Both the position numbers and the translations under genes were made by a program. From the IMG/VR virus record IMGVR_UViG_3300031566_000041, positions 1-55,442 of that record: 55,442 bases of DNA, one strand, 5' to 3'. This stretch comes from a virus. Below are positions 1-7,489 of this stretch, piece by piece. The stretch's first letter is position 1. The number at the start of each line of letters is the position of its first letter. The notes under the pieces were generated by a model. That model made no database searches and was not told the DNA's origin. It saw only the letters and a program-made list of their open reading frames with translations.

Positions 1-428
1 GATCGGATTGGTCAGCCTTTTCGTCAGGCATCAGGAGTTGAACCGATAGAAGAAACCGCCGGATACGGTGAGTACGTCCGGTGGTGTGGGAGGACGGGGG
101 CCGTGAGGCCCCCTCCTACCCGATTTTCTCTGCTTCTTTCGCCGCGTTACGGCGACTTTGACATTACGATCCCCTAACAACCTTTGGACTTGATCCCCCC
201 AGAAAACCCACATTTTAGGCCCCAAACAGCCCTTCTCGCCTCTCTTTCTCTGAAACCTGTGGACTATGCCCAACTCGTCCAGAGGTTTTGGGTTGTGAAA
301 AAACAGGCGCTTACAAGACGCAAAAATTCGAGGTTCCGACACCCGATCCGCAGTGAAATGCGGGTTGACATGTGTTCACACCAGAAATCGCGGAAGGTAA
401 AGGCGGCGCAGAGCGTGCAGGATGGAGA
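1..428. other. Gene-free left margin with a GC-rich hairpin
   Basis: I find no convincing gene here. The only long frame, on the minus strand at 31-342, is low-complexity and basic and has no recognisable domain. An inverted repeat GGGGGCC/GGCCCCC at 96-102 and 107-113 extends outward to about 88-120 with a bulge. It could be a terminator for whatever lies to the left, or a terminator-like boundary of the element, but no clean T-run follows it on either strand. A short palindrome TGTGTTCACA lies at 371-380. The region may contain an attachment site, which I cannot identify. Confidence 0.4.
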
Positions 429-845
429 CTATTTTTCCGGGAAGGCGAATCTCTTCCGCTGTTCTTCCCATAGCAGGGGAATGCCCCGGTGCAGCTTGGC
501 CAGAGATAGGCCCGATGGTTCGTTGCCTCTTACGATGTCCTCGATGATGTCGGGGGCCAGATAGGACAGACGCAGAGTGCGGGCGAGGTAGGACTGATCG
601 AGGCCCAAGCGTTGAGCCAACTCCGAGATTGAAAGGACCGTTCCGGAATCGAGCAGGTCCTTCCAAAGGTGGGCCTTGGCCAGAGCGGTAAGGAGCGATT
701 CCTGCGCGTCCAGACGCTGGGCCGCGCTGGATTTCAACCCTTCTGGCACGATGATCTCCTTGCGGCCGCCGCGCCGCTTGAACTTCATCGGCACGTTGAT
801 GACCAGGCTGTTACCTTCAACTTCCAGCGTGGGCTTCATGTCCAT
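429..845 (-). CDS. Helix-turn-helix accessory protein of the serine-recombinase cassette
   Basis: This small protein of about 138 residues carries a central helix-turn-helix, around the segment SISELAQRLGLDQSYLARTL, in the style of ParB-like or KorB-like DNA-binding proteins. Proteins of this type are commonly encoded directly after large serine recombinases in DUF2924 cassettes. The chosen ATG at 845 has a strong ribosome-binding site, AAGGAGG, 8 bases upstream. An upstream in-frame ATG at 875 has no comparable site. The start lies inside the last codons of the recombinase gene, so the two are probably translationally coupled. A role in modulating recombination or autoregulating the operon is inference from position. 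Confidence 0.7.
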   Translation of the reverse strand: MDMKPTLEVEGNSLVINVPMKFKRRGGRKEIIVPEGLKSSAAQRLDAQESLLTALAKAHLWKDLLDSGTVLSISELAQRLGLDQSYLARTLRLSYLAPDIIEDIVRGNEPSGLSLAKLHRGIPLLWEEQRKRFAFPEK

Positions 846-2277
846 GCTCCAATCCTCCTTCGTGAATTCCCTCATCGTTTTTCATTTCCGCGATCAAGGT
901 CTGGAGGCCGTTGGCTCTGAACTTGATGTTGAGGTCGTCCTGGTAAACGGTGACGCGCTCAATCAGGAGATGCACGAGGCGGGCTTGCTCGGCCGGGAAG
1001 AGTTCGTCCCAAACCTGGTCCAGGTTATCGAAGGCCTCGATTACTTCGCGCTCGGTCAATTTTTCGGATTGGAGGGTTTGCAGTTCCAGATCAGCTTTGC
1101 CGGTCCTCAATCTTTCCATCTCGTCTGCTTCGATTTTTTTGGCGGCCTGGTAAGTTCGTTCGATAAGTTCCGGCGATGTAAAGACCGCCCGCAGTTGTCG
1201 CTTCACCACTTCCTCGATATCGCCCGCGGCCACGGTGCGGACCGGGCAGGTGTCGTAGCCCTTCTTGGTAGCGCCCACGCACACATAGTAACGGTAGACT
1301 TTCTTGCTGGGCTTGCGAGTGAAGGACATGGTCATGGCGTGGTCGCAGTGGCCGCACCGGATGATCCCCTTGAGGAGCGCGGGCGTCTTGGCCTTGGTAT
1401 GAGCGCCCCTCGCTGCGCAGTTCTGCTCCAGGATGCTGTGGGCCTTGCGCCAGAGGTCTCGACTGATGATCGCTTCGTGTTCGCCGGGGTAGTGGTTACC
1501 CTGGTGGACCACTTCTCCGAGGTAGAGATGATTGTGAAGCGTGCGGTAGATGTGGGTCTTGTTCCAGGGGCAGCCTTCGTGCGGATGGCCGGTCATGGTC
1601 ACGTAGGACTTGGTGGTGTGCCCCTGTTTATTCAGTTCCTTGGCGAGCAGAGTGGGCGAGCCGGTTTTTAGGAATAGCTTGAAGATGTAGCGAACCAGTT
1701 CCGCCTCCTTCTCGTTGATCACCAGCTTCTTGCTGGTACGATCCACGTCGTAGCCAAGCACTGGCGGGCCGCCCATGTACTTACCCTTGCGCTTGGACGC
1801 GGCGACCTTATCGCGGATGCGCTCGCCGATGATTTCGCGCTCGAACTGGGCGAAGGAGAGGAGGATGTTGAGGGTGAGCCGGCCCATCGAGGAGGTGGTG
1901 TTGAATTGCTGGGTCACTGAAACAAAGGAAACGCCGTGGCGCTCAAAGGTCTCGATGATCTTGGTAAAGTCCAGAAGCGACCGGCTCAAGCGGTCCACCT
2001 TGTAAACGACCACGCAGTCAATTTTTCCACGTTCAATGTCCTCGAGTAACCTCGCCAGCCCGGGCCGCTCCATGCTGCCGCCGGAGAAGCCGCCGTCATC
2101 GTAATGATCGGGAAGAGCTTTCCATCCCTCGTGGACCTGACTGGCGATGAAGGCCTCGGCGGCCTCGCGCTGAGAGTCGAGGCTGTTGAATTCCTGATCG
2201 AGACCTTCCTCGGTGGACTTGCGGGTGTAGATGGCGCAACGAATGAGCTTGACGGGTTGAGAATTCGATTTGTTCAT
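817..2277 (-). CDS. Large serine recombinase (site-specific integrase/resolvase family)
   Basis: The 486-residue protein has the resolvase catalytic domain at the N-terminus. The nucleophile is probably Ser21 in YTRKS, and further active-site arginines lie in the YKVDRLSRS segment. A recombinase domain spans roughly 165-280, followed by a zinc beta-ribbon starting with Cys308-x2-Cys311 and a later pair of cysteines. A charged C-terminal tail completes the usual length for large serine integrases (450-600 residues). The start codon overlaps the stop of the upstream DUF2924 gene in an ATGA junction. Large serine recombinases integrate and excise phages or cassettes without host factors. As the element also has a tyrosine integrase, which one mobilises the whole prophage is unclear. 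Confidence 0.93.
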   Translation of the reverse strand: MNKSNSQPVKLIRCAIYTRKSTEEGLDQEFNSLDSQREAAEAFIASQVHEGWKALPDHYDDGGFSGGSMERPGLARLLEDIERGKIDCVVVYKVDRLSRSLLDFTKIIETFERHGVSFVSVTQQFNTTSSMGRLTLNILLSFAQFEREIIGERIRDKVAASKRKGKYMGGPPVLGYDVDRTSKKLVINEKEAELVRYIFKLFLKTGSPTLLAKELNKQGHTTKSYVTMTGHPHEGCPWNKTHIYRTLHNHLYLGEVVHQGNHYPGEHEAIISRDLWRKAHSILEQNCAARGAHTKAKTPALLKGIIRCGHCDHAMTMSFTRKPSKKVYRYYVCVGATKKGYDTCPVRTVAAGDIEEVVKRQLRAVFTSPELIERTYQAAKKIEADEMERLRTGKADLELQTLQSEKLTEREVIEAFDNLDQVWDELFPAEQARLVHLLIERVTVYQDDLNIKFRANGLQTLIAEMKNDEGIHEGGLEHGHEAHAGS

Positions 2278-2747
2278 TGAGCATCATTCTCCTTTTTATT
2301 CTGGGAGGAGCGCAGACCGAAGAACGCGGGTCCGTTCCAGTGGGTGCCGGTGATGGCCTTGGTGATCGCGGTCAAGGACCGGTACTTGCGGCCCGCATAC
2401 TCGAAGCCGCCTGCGACCACGGTCACTTCGTAGCGGTTACCCTGCCACTCGCGGATGAGCCGCGTGCCGATGATAGGCATATCGCGGTTCGCCTGCGGCC
2501 GCTTCTGGCCAACGCCTCCCCATTCATCGAAGCCATCCTGCTCGATGACCTCGCGCATCCTCTCTTTGGCCGTTTCGGAAAGACCTCCATAGGCCAACTC
2601 CTGGATGCGGTGGGCGAGCCGCTTCACCATGAACTTCTTGTTGTAGGCGGGCGGCTCGGTCCCCACAAGGTTTCTCCACATCTCCTGAAGCTCCTTGAAG
2701 CTCAGGCGCGGCAGTTGCGCCACTTGTTTCAATACCGAGTTATTCAA
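2274..2747 (-). CDS. DUF2924 family protein of the recombinase cassette
   Basis: This 157-residue protein has the features of the DUF2924 family: an N-terminal helical segment containing LSFKELQEMWRNLVG, then a C-terminal beta-rich part containing ITKAITGTHWNGPAFFGL. Members typically sit immediately upstream of a large serine recombinase, as here, with ATGA overlaps on both sides. The molecular role is unknown. The C-terminal part resembles small DNA-associated domains, so a recombination directionality or accessory DNA-binding role is plausible but unproven. Confidence 0.85.
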   Translation of the reverse strand: MNNSVLKQVAQLPRLSFKELQEMWRNLVGTEPPAYNKKFMVKRLAHRIQELAYGGLSETAKERMREVIEQDGFDEWGGVGQKRPQANRDMPIIGTRLIREWQGNRYEVTVVAGGFEYAGRKYRSLTAITKAITGTHWNGPAFFGLRSSQNKKENDAQ

Positions 2748-2953
2748 AGCCTCTCTCCTTTCGGTTCGGGTTCGTGACCATGAACGCTCGCTTCTGGAGA
2801 ACTATCAAGGCCCGCCTCTCTTATTTTTCGCATGTGCGCCATCTTTCCTACATGCCGCATCCTGCGGCGCATGATGCCGGCCGCCAGAATCTCCGCCGCC
2901 TCGGAAAGCCGCTCTTGGGAGTCCATTTCATTAGGATCAAGGGGGTTGGTCAT
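2744..2953 (-). CDS. Small conserved protein, first gene of the serine-recombinase operon
   Basis: This 69-residue charged protein contains the stretch ERLSEAAEILAAGIMRRRMR. Short proteins with a similar E-L-A-E-I-L-A-x-G-x-x-R pattern often head DUF2924/recombinase operons. The ATG at 2953 has AAGGAG 5 bases upstream, and the 3' end overlaps the DUF2924 start by ATGA. It is the first gene after the conserved phage-type promoter at about 3011-3053. No enzymatic motif is visible, and its function is not known. Confidence 0.7.
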   Translation of the reverse strand: MTNPLDPNEMDSQERLSEAAEILAAGIMRRRMRHVGKMAHMRKIREAGLDSSPEASVHGHEPEPKGERL

Positions 2954-3010
2954 TCCGTCTCCTTTTCAGCCTTTCGCCGCCGCCTTTGGCCGCGCTATCG
3001 TTAAGTTCGA

Positions 3011-3053
3011 CAGGGGATATATACCAGCGGAAAGTCAAAAGTGTCGGAAAAAA
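3011..3053 (-). promoter_or_regulatory. Conserved phage promoter element, copy A (drives the serine-recombinase operon)
   Basis: Read on the minus strand, a T-run leads into CCGACA (3047-3042), then an 18-bp spacer ending in CGCTGG, then TATATA (3023-3018) and TCCCC. The same arrangement occurs five more times in the window. It lies about 60 bp ahead of the first operon gene. The spacing is that of a sigma70-type promoter, but the conservation of the spacer suggests a dedicated factor or an overlapping operator. Confidence 0.75.
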
Positions 3054-3164
3054 CTTTGGGCTGGAGCAGTTTTTTCGTAGGCAAGGACAGAGGTCGTATT
3101 TGTCTCGGCCACTATACTTTCTCCGCCCGATTTGATATATAGAGCCTAGAAACCACACGAGTCG

Positions 3165-3178
3165 CCTGTTCAAACAGG
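3165..3178. promoter_or_regulatory. Short palindrome upstream of the two-gene cargo module
   Basis: CCTGTTCAAACAGG is a perfect 14-bp palindrome lying about 40 bp before the start of the first cargo gene, in an otherwise AT-rich divergent region (3054-3218). It could be an operator for a repressor of the module. It has half-sites CTGT/ACAG like a LexA box, but the spacing is 4 rather than 8, so I do not call it a LexA site. A -10-like TATATA lies upstream at about 3135-3140 without a convincing -35. Confidence 0.3.
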
Positions 3179-3218
3179 GGCCGGGACTTGATTAGAAAGG
3201 GATTGTTACGAGAATCCA

Positions 3219-4004
3219 ATGGGACACATCAGGCTAGGGAACCTTCCTCGCACTCGGAAATGGCAACAGGTCGTTGCCCTTATAGAGGGCGGAGCGGGAA
3301 CAACCCAGATTGCTAACGCAACCATTACGGCAGCGGAGCAAGGGTTGAACTTAGCGGCCGAAGACAAGGGCCTGGTCGAAACCATCTGGCTTCTTACGCA
3401 ATTGCCCTTGGCCGCAAAGAGCAACAACTTTGCCGATGCTCTTCGAAATGCAGGTCTAGATGTTTCCGATTCTCCAACCCTGCTGGAGGTAGTCGGCGCG
3501 TTCTCTGATGCAGTCGACCACCGGCTGGCCAACAATGGCGGACGGACGGATCTGGGTGAGATGGCCCAGATGGCTGCGTCCGAAACGATGACGCAGTTGA
3601 TCGGGAGCCGGACACAGAATCTTTTCGGCACAACCCCAGACGACGTCAAGAGCGCCTTCTCCACCCTTGCCACAAACAAGCAGTTCAGCATCTTTGCCAG
3701 GGATTTTTTCGCCCGCCTGACAGACAAGTGTCTTGATTATTTTGTCAGCAGAGCCGTTGCTCACAATGTGGGGGAGGGCCGACGTTTTCGGACACTGGCC
3801 CAGCAGGGTGAATTCACCAAGGCTCTCGGGACCCATAGTTATGAGGCCTCGAGAATCGTCGAGGAGTTTTCCGGGGGCTGGTTCTCAAAGACCAACTGGG
3901 AGAATAAAGGCATATCGAGAAAGGATGCCGCCGGTTTCGCGCACGTTGCCATGAAGAAGATCGTGGCGGAACTCAAGGAAGGAGCGCAAACCGATGACAA
4001 ATGA
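3219..4004 (+). CDS. Uncharacterised partner protein (Met-Gly N-terminus) of the QueC-like enzyme
   Basis: This 261-residue, largely helical protein begins MGHIRLGNLPRTRKW. I recognise no enzyme motif or membrane segment. Its 3' end overlaps the next gene by 11 bp, so the two form a tight operon. Known QueC-like defence enzymes (for example QatC with QatB in the Qat system) act with a small partner protein encoded next to them. As I recall it, those enzymes modify the exposed N-terminal glycine of the partner after Met removal. The second residue here is Gly, consistent with such a role, but the sequence does not visibly match QatB. The ribosome-binding site is weak. Base composition is clearly AT-richer than the surrounding phage genes. 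Confidence 0.6.
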   Translation: MGHIRLGNLPRTRKWQQVVALIEGGAGTTQIANATITAAEQGLNLAAEDKGLVETIWLLTQLPLAAKSNNFADALRNAGLDVSDSPTLLEVVGAFSDAVDHRLANNGGRTDLGEMAQMAASETMTQLIGSRTQNLFGTTPDDVKSAFSTLATNKQFSIFARDFFARLTDKCLDYFVSRAVAHNVGEGRRFRTLAQQGEFTKALGTHSYEASRIVEEFSGGWFSKTNWENKGISRKDAAGFAHVAMKKIVAELKEGAQTDDK

Positions 4005-6084
4005 GCGCTCCATCCTCTGCGGTGATGTCACAACCGACTCATTACCATTTGACCGAAAGAAGCCGCTACGTCTACACCTGTGGGAACCCCACGAGAATAT
4101 ATCTCTGTGCATCAATGATATCCACAGCCAGCTTCTCAAGGACATCCCCTCCCAGTTCCACGATCTGGTCGAGATTGCGACATATGTTTATTGCGCAGAC
4201 CAAGCCATCACGAGAGGGGGCGATGGCGTGGATAACTTCGGTGAGAACTGGAGGCGTAGGTTATTTTTCAGAATACCAGTTCGAAATCCGGATTTATGGA
4301 ACTCCTCGCCGCTTAAGGATCAACTGATAGAGACTCTTAGCTTTCTGTCCGAGGATGAATACCATTTCGATTTTATGAAGCTCACGAAGCAACCCCCTAC
4401 TCAGAAACATCTCGAATTAGACGCTGCTCCGCCGGAAGAGGTTGTGTTGTTTTCTGGCGGACTGGATTCTTTAGGCGGAGCTATACAGGAAGCTGTCGTG
4501 AATCAACGTAAGATCGCGTTGGTCACCCACAAGTCGACACAAAAGCTGGCCAAGCGGCATCGAGTGCTGAAGGAACTCCTTGCGAAAAGCGCGTCACATG
4601 CCCCGTTCCATGTCGCGGTCATTATTAACAAGGACAAGTCTTTGGGGCAGGAATATACCCAGCGGAGTCGGTCGTTCCTGTATGCCGCACTTGGATCGAC
4701 GGTAGCCCAAATGTTCGGGCTTTCTCGAATCCGGTTCTACGAGAACGGTGTCGTCAGTTTCAACCTGCCTGTATCAGCGCAGGTCGTAGGCGCAAGAGCT
4801 ACGCGGACTACACATCCCCAGGTCATCAATGGTTTTGCCAAAATCATCTCGACTGTGGCCAGCAAGCCATTCACGATTGAGAACCCATTCCTCTGGAAGA
4901 CCAAGACAGAAGTCGTGAAGGGGATCGTCGATGCTGGTTGCGGGGAGACCATCAAATTCGCCACAAGTTGTACGCACACCTGGGAGATTACCAGACTCCA
5001 CACTCACTGTGGAACCTGCTCCCAGTGCATCGACCGCCGCTTTGCGGTATTGGCCGCCGGCGCTCAGGACCATGATCCGGCGGAAGCCTATGGCGTTGAT
5101 CTCCTGGTTGGCGAAAGGGCCGAGGGCGAATCGAAAACAATGCTGGCAGCCTACGTGGAAACGGCAAACGAGGTTGCGGACATGGCCCCCCTCAAATTCT
5201 TTGGACGGTATGGCGAAGCCGCACGAGTATTGAAACACCTCAATGGTTCAGCGGATTCAACCGCTCTTCAGCTTTTTGAAATGCACCAGCGCCATGCTAA
5301 ATATGTTACGAAGGTCGTTGAGGATGCGATTGCACAAAACAGCGCTGCGATTCGGAAGCGGGAACTGCCTGATAGTTGCCTCCTTCGGTTAGTGTGTGAC
5401 TCTAGTGGAATTGTCGCCGGGCAACCAGCCCCACCTTCATCAGCAATGGTCCCCTCGCCAAGTAATTACATCTGCCGAAAACAGCAATGCTGGGCAATCA
5501 GGTTTGGAGGAAATGAAGAAAAAATATATACACCAGAAATCGGCTTCTATCACTTGCAAATACTTCTTGAGAACCCAGGCACGTCATTTTCTGCATCGGA
5601 ACTCGATGTTGCAGTAAGACGGATGACAAAGAACGAACCTGTCGCCTCGGTATCCGCCACTGAAGATCAACCTGAAGATGGCTTCACGATTTTGGGACAG
5701 TCTGATTCCGGAGCAGTGCTCGATGACAAAGCCATCCAATCATATCGCACAAGGCTGGAAGAACTCGAGGGTGAGCTTAACGAGGCTCGATCCAACAATG
5801 ACCTCTCGAAGATTGAGTCGTTGGAAAACGACAAGGAATGGATCATTTCTGAACTCGGCAAAGCTCATGGGCTCGGAGGAAAGGTTCGGAAACTCGCGGA
5901 TGAACGGGACAAGGTTCGGAAACGTGTAAGCAATGCAATTACTCGTGCCCTAAAGAAAATAGATCAGTATGATAAGCCGCTCTCAGAACACCTAAAAGAA
6001 CCCGTCATAAACTTAGGCCATTCAATAAGTTATGTTCCTCGTGATGGTCTGACCTGGTCAACAACACCTACCTCAAATAACTGA
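3994..6084 (+). CDS. QueC-like PP-loop enzyme with C-terminal sensor/coiled-coil extension (defence candidate)
   Basis: The 696-residue protein has three parts. Residues 1-145 form an N-terminal domain with a conserved YCADQ and WRRRLFF segment. The QueC-like domain follows: its ATP-pyrophosphatase loop SGGLDS is at 154-159, and its zinc site is Cys326, Cys339, Cys342 and Cys345 (C-x12-C-x2-C-x2-C). Residues from about 488 carry a W-x-I-x-F ... IGFYHLQILLENPG module, then a coiled coil (about 575-640) and a terminal VRKRVSNAITRALKKI domain. QueC makes 7-cyano-7-deazaguanine and is about 230 residues. The extra domains and partner gene point instead to a QatC-like defence or protein-modifying enzyme. 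None of the Qat ATPase or TatD nuclease partners is present. The gene is AT-richer than its neighbours. Confidence 0.8.
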   Translation: MTNERSILCGDVTTDSLPFDRKKPLRLHLWEPHENISLCINDIHSQLLKDIPSQFHDLVEIATYVYCADQAITRGGDGVDNFGENWRRRLFFRIPVRNPDLWNSSPLKDQLIETLSFLSEDEYHFDFMKLTKQPPTQKHLELDAAPPEEVVLFSGGLDSLGGAIQEAVVNQRKIALVTHKSTQKLAKRHRVLKELLAKSASHAPFHVAVIINKDKSLGQEYTQRSRSFLYAALGSTVAQMFGLSRIRFYENGVVSFNLPVSAQVVGARATRTTHPQVINGFAKIISTVASKPFTIENPFLWKTKTEVVKGIVDAGCGETIKFATSCTHTWEITRLHTHCGTCSQCIDRRFAVLAAGAQDHDPAEAYGVDLLVGERAEGESKTMLAAYVETANEVADMAPLKFFGRYGEAARVLKHLNGSADSTALQLFEMHQRHAKYVTKVVEDAIAQNSAAIRKRELPDSCLLRLVCDSSGIVAGQPAPPSSAMVPSPSNYICRKQQCWAIRFGGNEEKIYTPEIGFYHLQILLENPGTSFSASELDVAVRRMTKNEPVASVSATEDQPEDGFTILGQSDSGAVLDDKAIQSYRTRLEELEGELNEARSNNDLSKIESLENDKEWIISELGKAHGLGGKVRKLADERDKVRKRVSNAITRALKKIDQYDKPLSEHLKEPVINLGHSISYVPRDGLTWSTTPTSNN

Positions 6085-6093
6085 TCAACTAAA

Positions 6094-6114
6094 ATGCTAC
6101 ACGATTTGTAGCAT
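6094..6114. repeat. Perfect inverted repeat after the cargo module
   Basis: ATGCTAC (6094-6100) and GTAGCAT (6108-6114) form a perfect 7-bp inverted repeat with a 7-base loop, only 10 bases after the stop codon of the QueC-like gene. There is no T-run, so it is not a classical intrinsic terminator. It could stabilise the mRNA 3' end or be a recombination or protein-binding site. Confidence 0.4.
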
Positions 6115-6203
6115 CTGCCACGCCGGATGTAGCGCCTTCCCTCTAAAGGCTGGTCCGGCGACCAATCAATTTTAGCAACAACACCCTCTGGGTGCTGAAG
6201 CAA

Positions 6204-6251
6204 CCCCCGAGAGAGCCTTTCGCCGGGCCAGTCTCTCGGGGGTTTTTCTTT
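6204..6251 (+). terminator. Strong intrinsic terminator between cargo module and phage early genes
   Basis: CCCCCGAGAGA (6204-6214) pairs perfectly with TCTCTCGGGGG (6232-6242), and the stem is followed at once by TTTTTCTTT (6243-6251). This is a textbook rho-independent terminator on the plus strand. It isolates the AT-rich two-gene module from the phage early operon that starts 30 bases later. Confidence 0.9.
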
Positions 6252-6279
6252 GCCCAGGGGACCAGATCGGAGGTGTGAC

Positions 6280-6612
6280 ATGCCAAGTGTCGTGACAAAG
6301 GCGGCCCTGACTCCTGCCAGAAAGCGCCTGGTCGAACTGATGCAGGAGATCAATTTTGGAAGGATCGAAGGACTCGCGGTCCATGACGGCGAGCCGATGT
6401 TCGACCCGCTGCCCAAGGTAGTGAGGAAGATCAAAATCGGCGGAGAGAACGGACCGCTCCGCGATGAGGGCAAGCGGGACTTCGTTCTCAAGGACAAGGT
6501 GAGGGAGTTTTTTGAGCACCTGGCCGGCCTGGGCAACGGAACGATCAGTCGGATCGAGGTCCAGGCTGGCCTTCCCTTCTCATTGGAAATCGAGGAACCA
6601 GCCGACAGGTAG
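6280..6612 (+). CDS. Small conserved phage early protein of unknown function
   Basis: This 110-residue protein contains RLVELMQEINFGRIEGLAV and a later IGGENGPLRDEGKRDFVLKD segment. Small proteins with a similar LMQxxNFGRIE signature occur in bacterial and phage genomes without a known function. The ATG at 6280 follows GGAGG by 6 bases and is preferred over an in-frame ATG at 6250 inside the terminator T-run. It is the first gene after the terminator and lies 160 bp upstream of the sigma-like gene. It has no membrane segment or enzyme motif. Confidence 0.65.
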   Translation: MPSVVTKAALTPARKRLVELMQEINFGRIEGLAVHDGEPMFDPLPKVVRKIKIGGENGPLRDEGKRDFVLKDKVREFFEHLAGLGNGTISRIEVQAGLPFSLEIEEPADR

Positions 6613-6746
6613 TCCTTCGGCTCGGTAAGTAATAACCACCAGACAACAGACTGGCCGCGGAGCGGAGGTCGTTGTGGGTGTCGCCAACCGGCGATCTCGC
6701 AACGCACCGCTCACCGGCCCCGGTAATGGCTGACGCCCACACGAAC

Positions 6747-6768
6747 TCCTCCTCGGCCCCGAGGAGGA
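6747..6768 (+). promoter_or_regulatory. Inverted repeat burying the ribosome-binding site of the sigma-like gene
   Basis: TCCTCCTCGG (6747-6756) is exactly complementary to CCGAGGAGGA (6759-6768). The right arm contains the whole GAGGAGG ribosome-binding site of the gene starting at 6772. If the RNA folds this way, the site is double-stranded and initiation should be low until the hairpin is opened by heat, a protein, or an upstream ribosome. Confidence 0.6.
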
Positions 6769-6771
6769 AAA

Positions 6772-7356
6772 ATGGGCGACAGAAATCTCTATCCCGGAAT
6801 CGAGGAGTACGCGGTGAAATTGATCCAGGTCAAGGCCTGCCAGTTGATTGATCAGCCGGGGTTCTGCCGGGCGGACCGGAAGGACATCGAGCAGGACCTG
6901 ATGCTCGACTTGCTCACGCGCCTGCCCAAGTACGATCCCGACATCGCGGAGCGGACGACCTTCATCAGCCGGATCGTCAACTGCCGGGTCGCATCGCTCA
7001 TTGCCGCGCGCAAGGCCGGCAACCGCGATTGGCGCATGAACGCCTTTTCGCTGAACGCGAACGATCCGGCCTGCGAGGAGCCGACCGAGCGGCAGGAGCG
7101 AATCAGCGAAGGCGAATACCTGATGAGGGTCGGTCTGATCAACCGACCGCCCGAGGATCAGCGCGACCTGGTCATGGACATGGCGCGGGCGTTTGAACTC
7201 CTGCCGGAGAATTTCCGCGACCTGTGCGAGCGGCTCAAGACCCAAACCGTTTCCGAGATTGCCATCGAGCTAGGCATTCCCCGAAGCACGATTTATGAGG
7301 CGATCCAGAAGCTTAGAGAGATATTCGAGGCGGCGGGCCTGAAAAATTATCTCTGA
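6772..7356 (+). CDS. Phage-encoded sigma70-like (ECF-type) transcription factor
   Basis: This 194-residue protein has the two-domain layout of short sigma factors. A region-2-like N-terminal part contains DIEQDLMLDLLTRLPKYDPD and FISRIVNCRVASLIAARKAG. A C-terminal region-4 helix-turn-helix follows at about 160-187, with SEIAIELGIPRSTIYEAIQK. It would bind RNA polymerase core and redirect it to phage promoters. A repeated promoter element of the window starts only 15 bp after its stop codon, and five more copies lie elsewhere, which makes it the natural candidate to recognise them. An alternative is a helix-turn-helix activator without core binding. Its own ribosome-binding site is sequestered in an inverted repeat. 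Confidence 0.75.
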   Translation: MGDRNLYPGIEEYAVKLIQVKACQLIDQPGFCRADRKDIEQDLMLDLLTRLPKYDPDIAERTTFISRIVNCRVASLIAARKAGNRDWRMNAFSLNANDPACEEPTERQERISEGEYLMRVGLINRPPEDQRDLVMDMARAFELLPENFRDLCERLKTQTVSEIAIELGIPRSTIYEAIQKLREIFEAAGLKNYL

Positions 7357-7364
7357 AAGAAGAC

Positions 7365-7407
7365 TTTTTTCCGACACTTTTCGCTTTCCGCCGGTATATA
7401 TCCCGCG
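7365..7407 (+). promoter_or_regulatory. Conserved phage promoter element, copy B (early recombination operon)
   Basis: A T-run leads into CCGACA (7371-7376), then an 18-bp spacer ending in CGCCGG, then TATATA (7395-7400) and TCCCG. It lies 15 bp after the sigma-like gene and about 90 bp before the next gene, which starts the recombination and replication operon. Confidence 0.8.
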
Positions 7408-7458
7408 AGGCGCCTCAAAAAAACCGCTCGCGGCATCGAACCCCGGAGCGAGAACGAC

Positions 7459-7475
7459 CACGGCCTGGGGCCGTG
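7459..7475 (+). promoter_or_regulatory. Leader hairpin ahead of the early operon
   Basis: CACGGCC (7459-7465) and GGCCGTG (7469-7475) form a perfect 7-bp stem with a 3-base loop, directly before the ribosome-binding site AAAGGAGG of the next gene. The site itself stays single-stranded, so the hairpin may protect the 5' end of the transcript or tune initiation. Confidence 0.45.
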
Positions 7476-7489
7476 AAAGGAGGCAGAAA

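Noticed and set aside
31-342. 103-residue minus-strand ORF at the left edge
   Set aside because: Basic, low-complexity sequence with no domain, no convincing ribosome-binding site, and in a hairpin-containing region. Not supported as a gene.
334-370. Seventh copy of the phage promoter element near TTCCGACAC at 336
   Set aside because: No CGCCGG spacer end and no TATATA at the required distance.
669-1671. Plus-strand ORFs opposite the serine recombinase
   Set aside because: Antisense to a gene with conserved catalytic residues; no ribosome-binding site or domain.
3165-3178. LexA (SOS) box
   Set aside because: Half-sites CTGT and ACAG occur, but with a 4-base spacer instead of 8.
3219-6084. 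Complete Qat (QatABCD) system
   Set aside because: No QatA ATPase or QatD TatD nuclease is encoded nearby, and the partner protein does not look like QatB. Only the QueC-like enzyme is shared in type.
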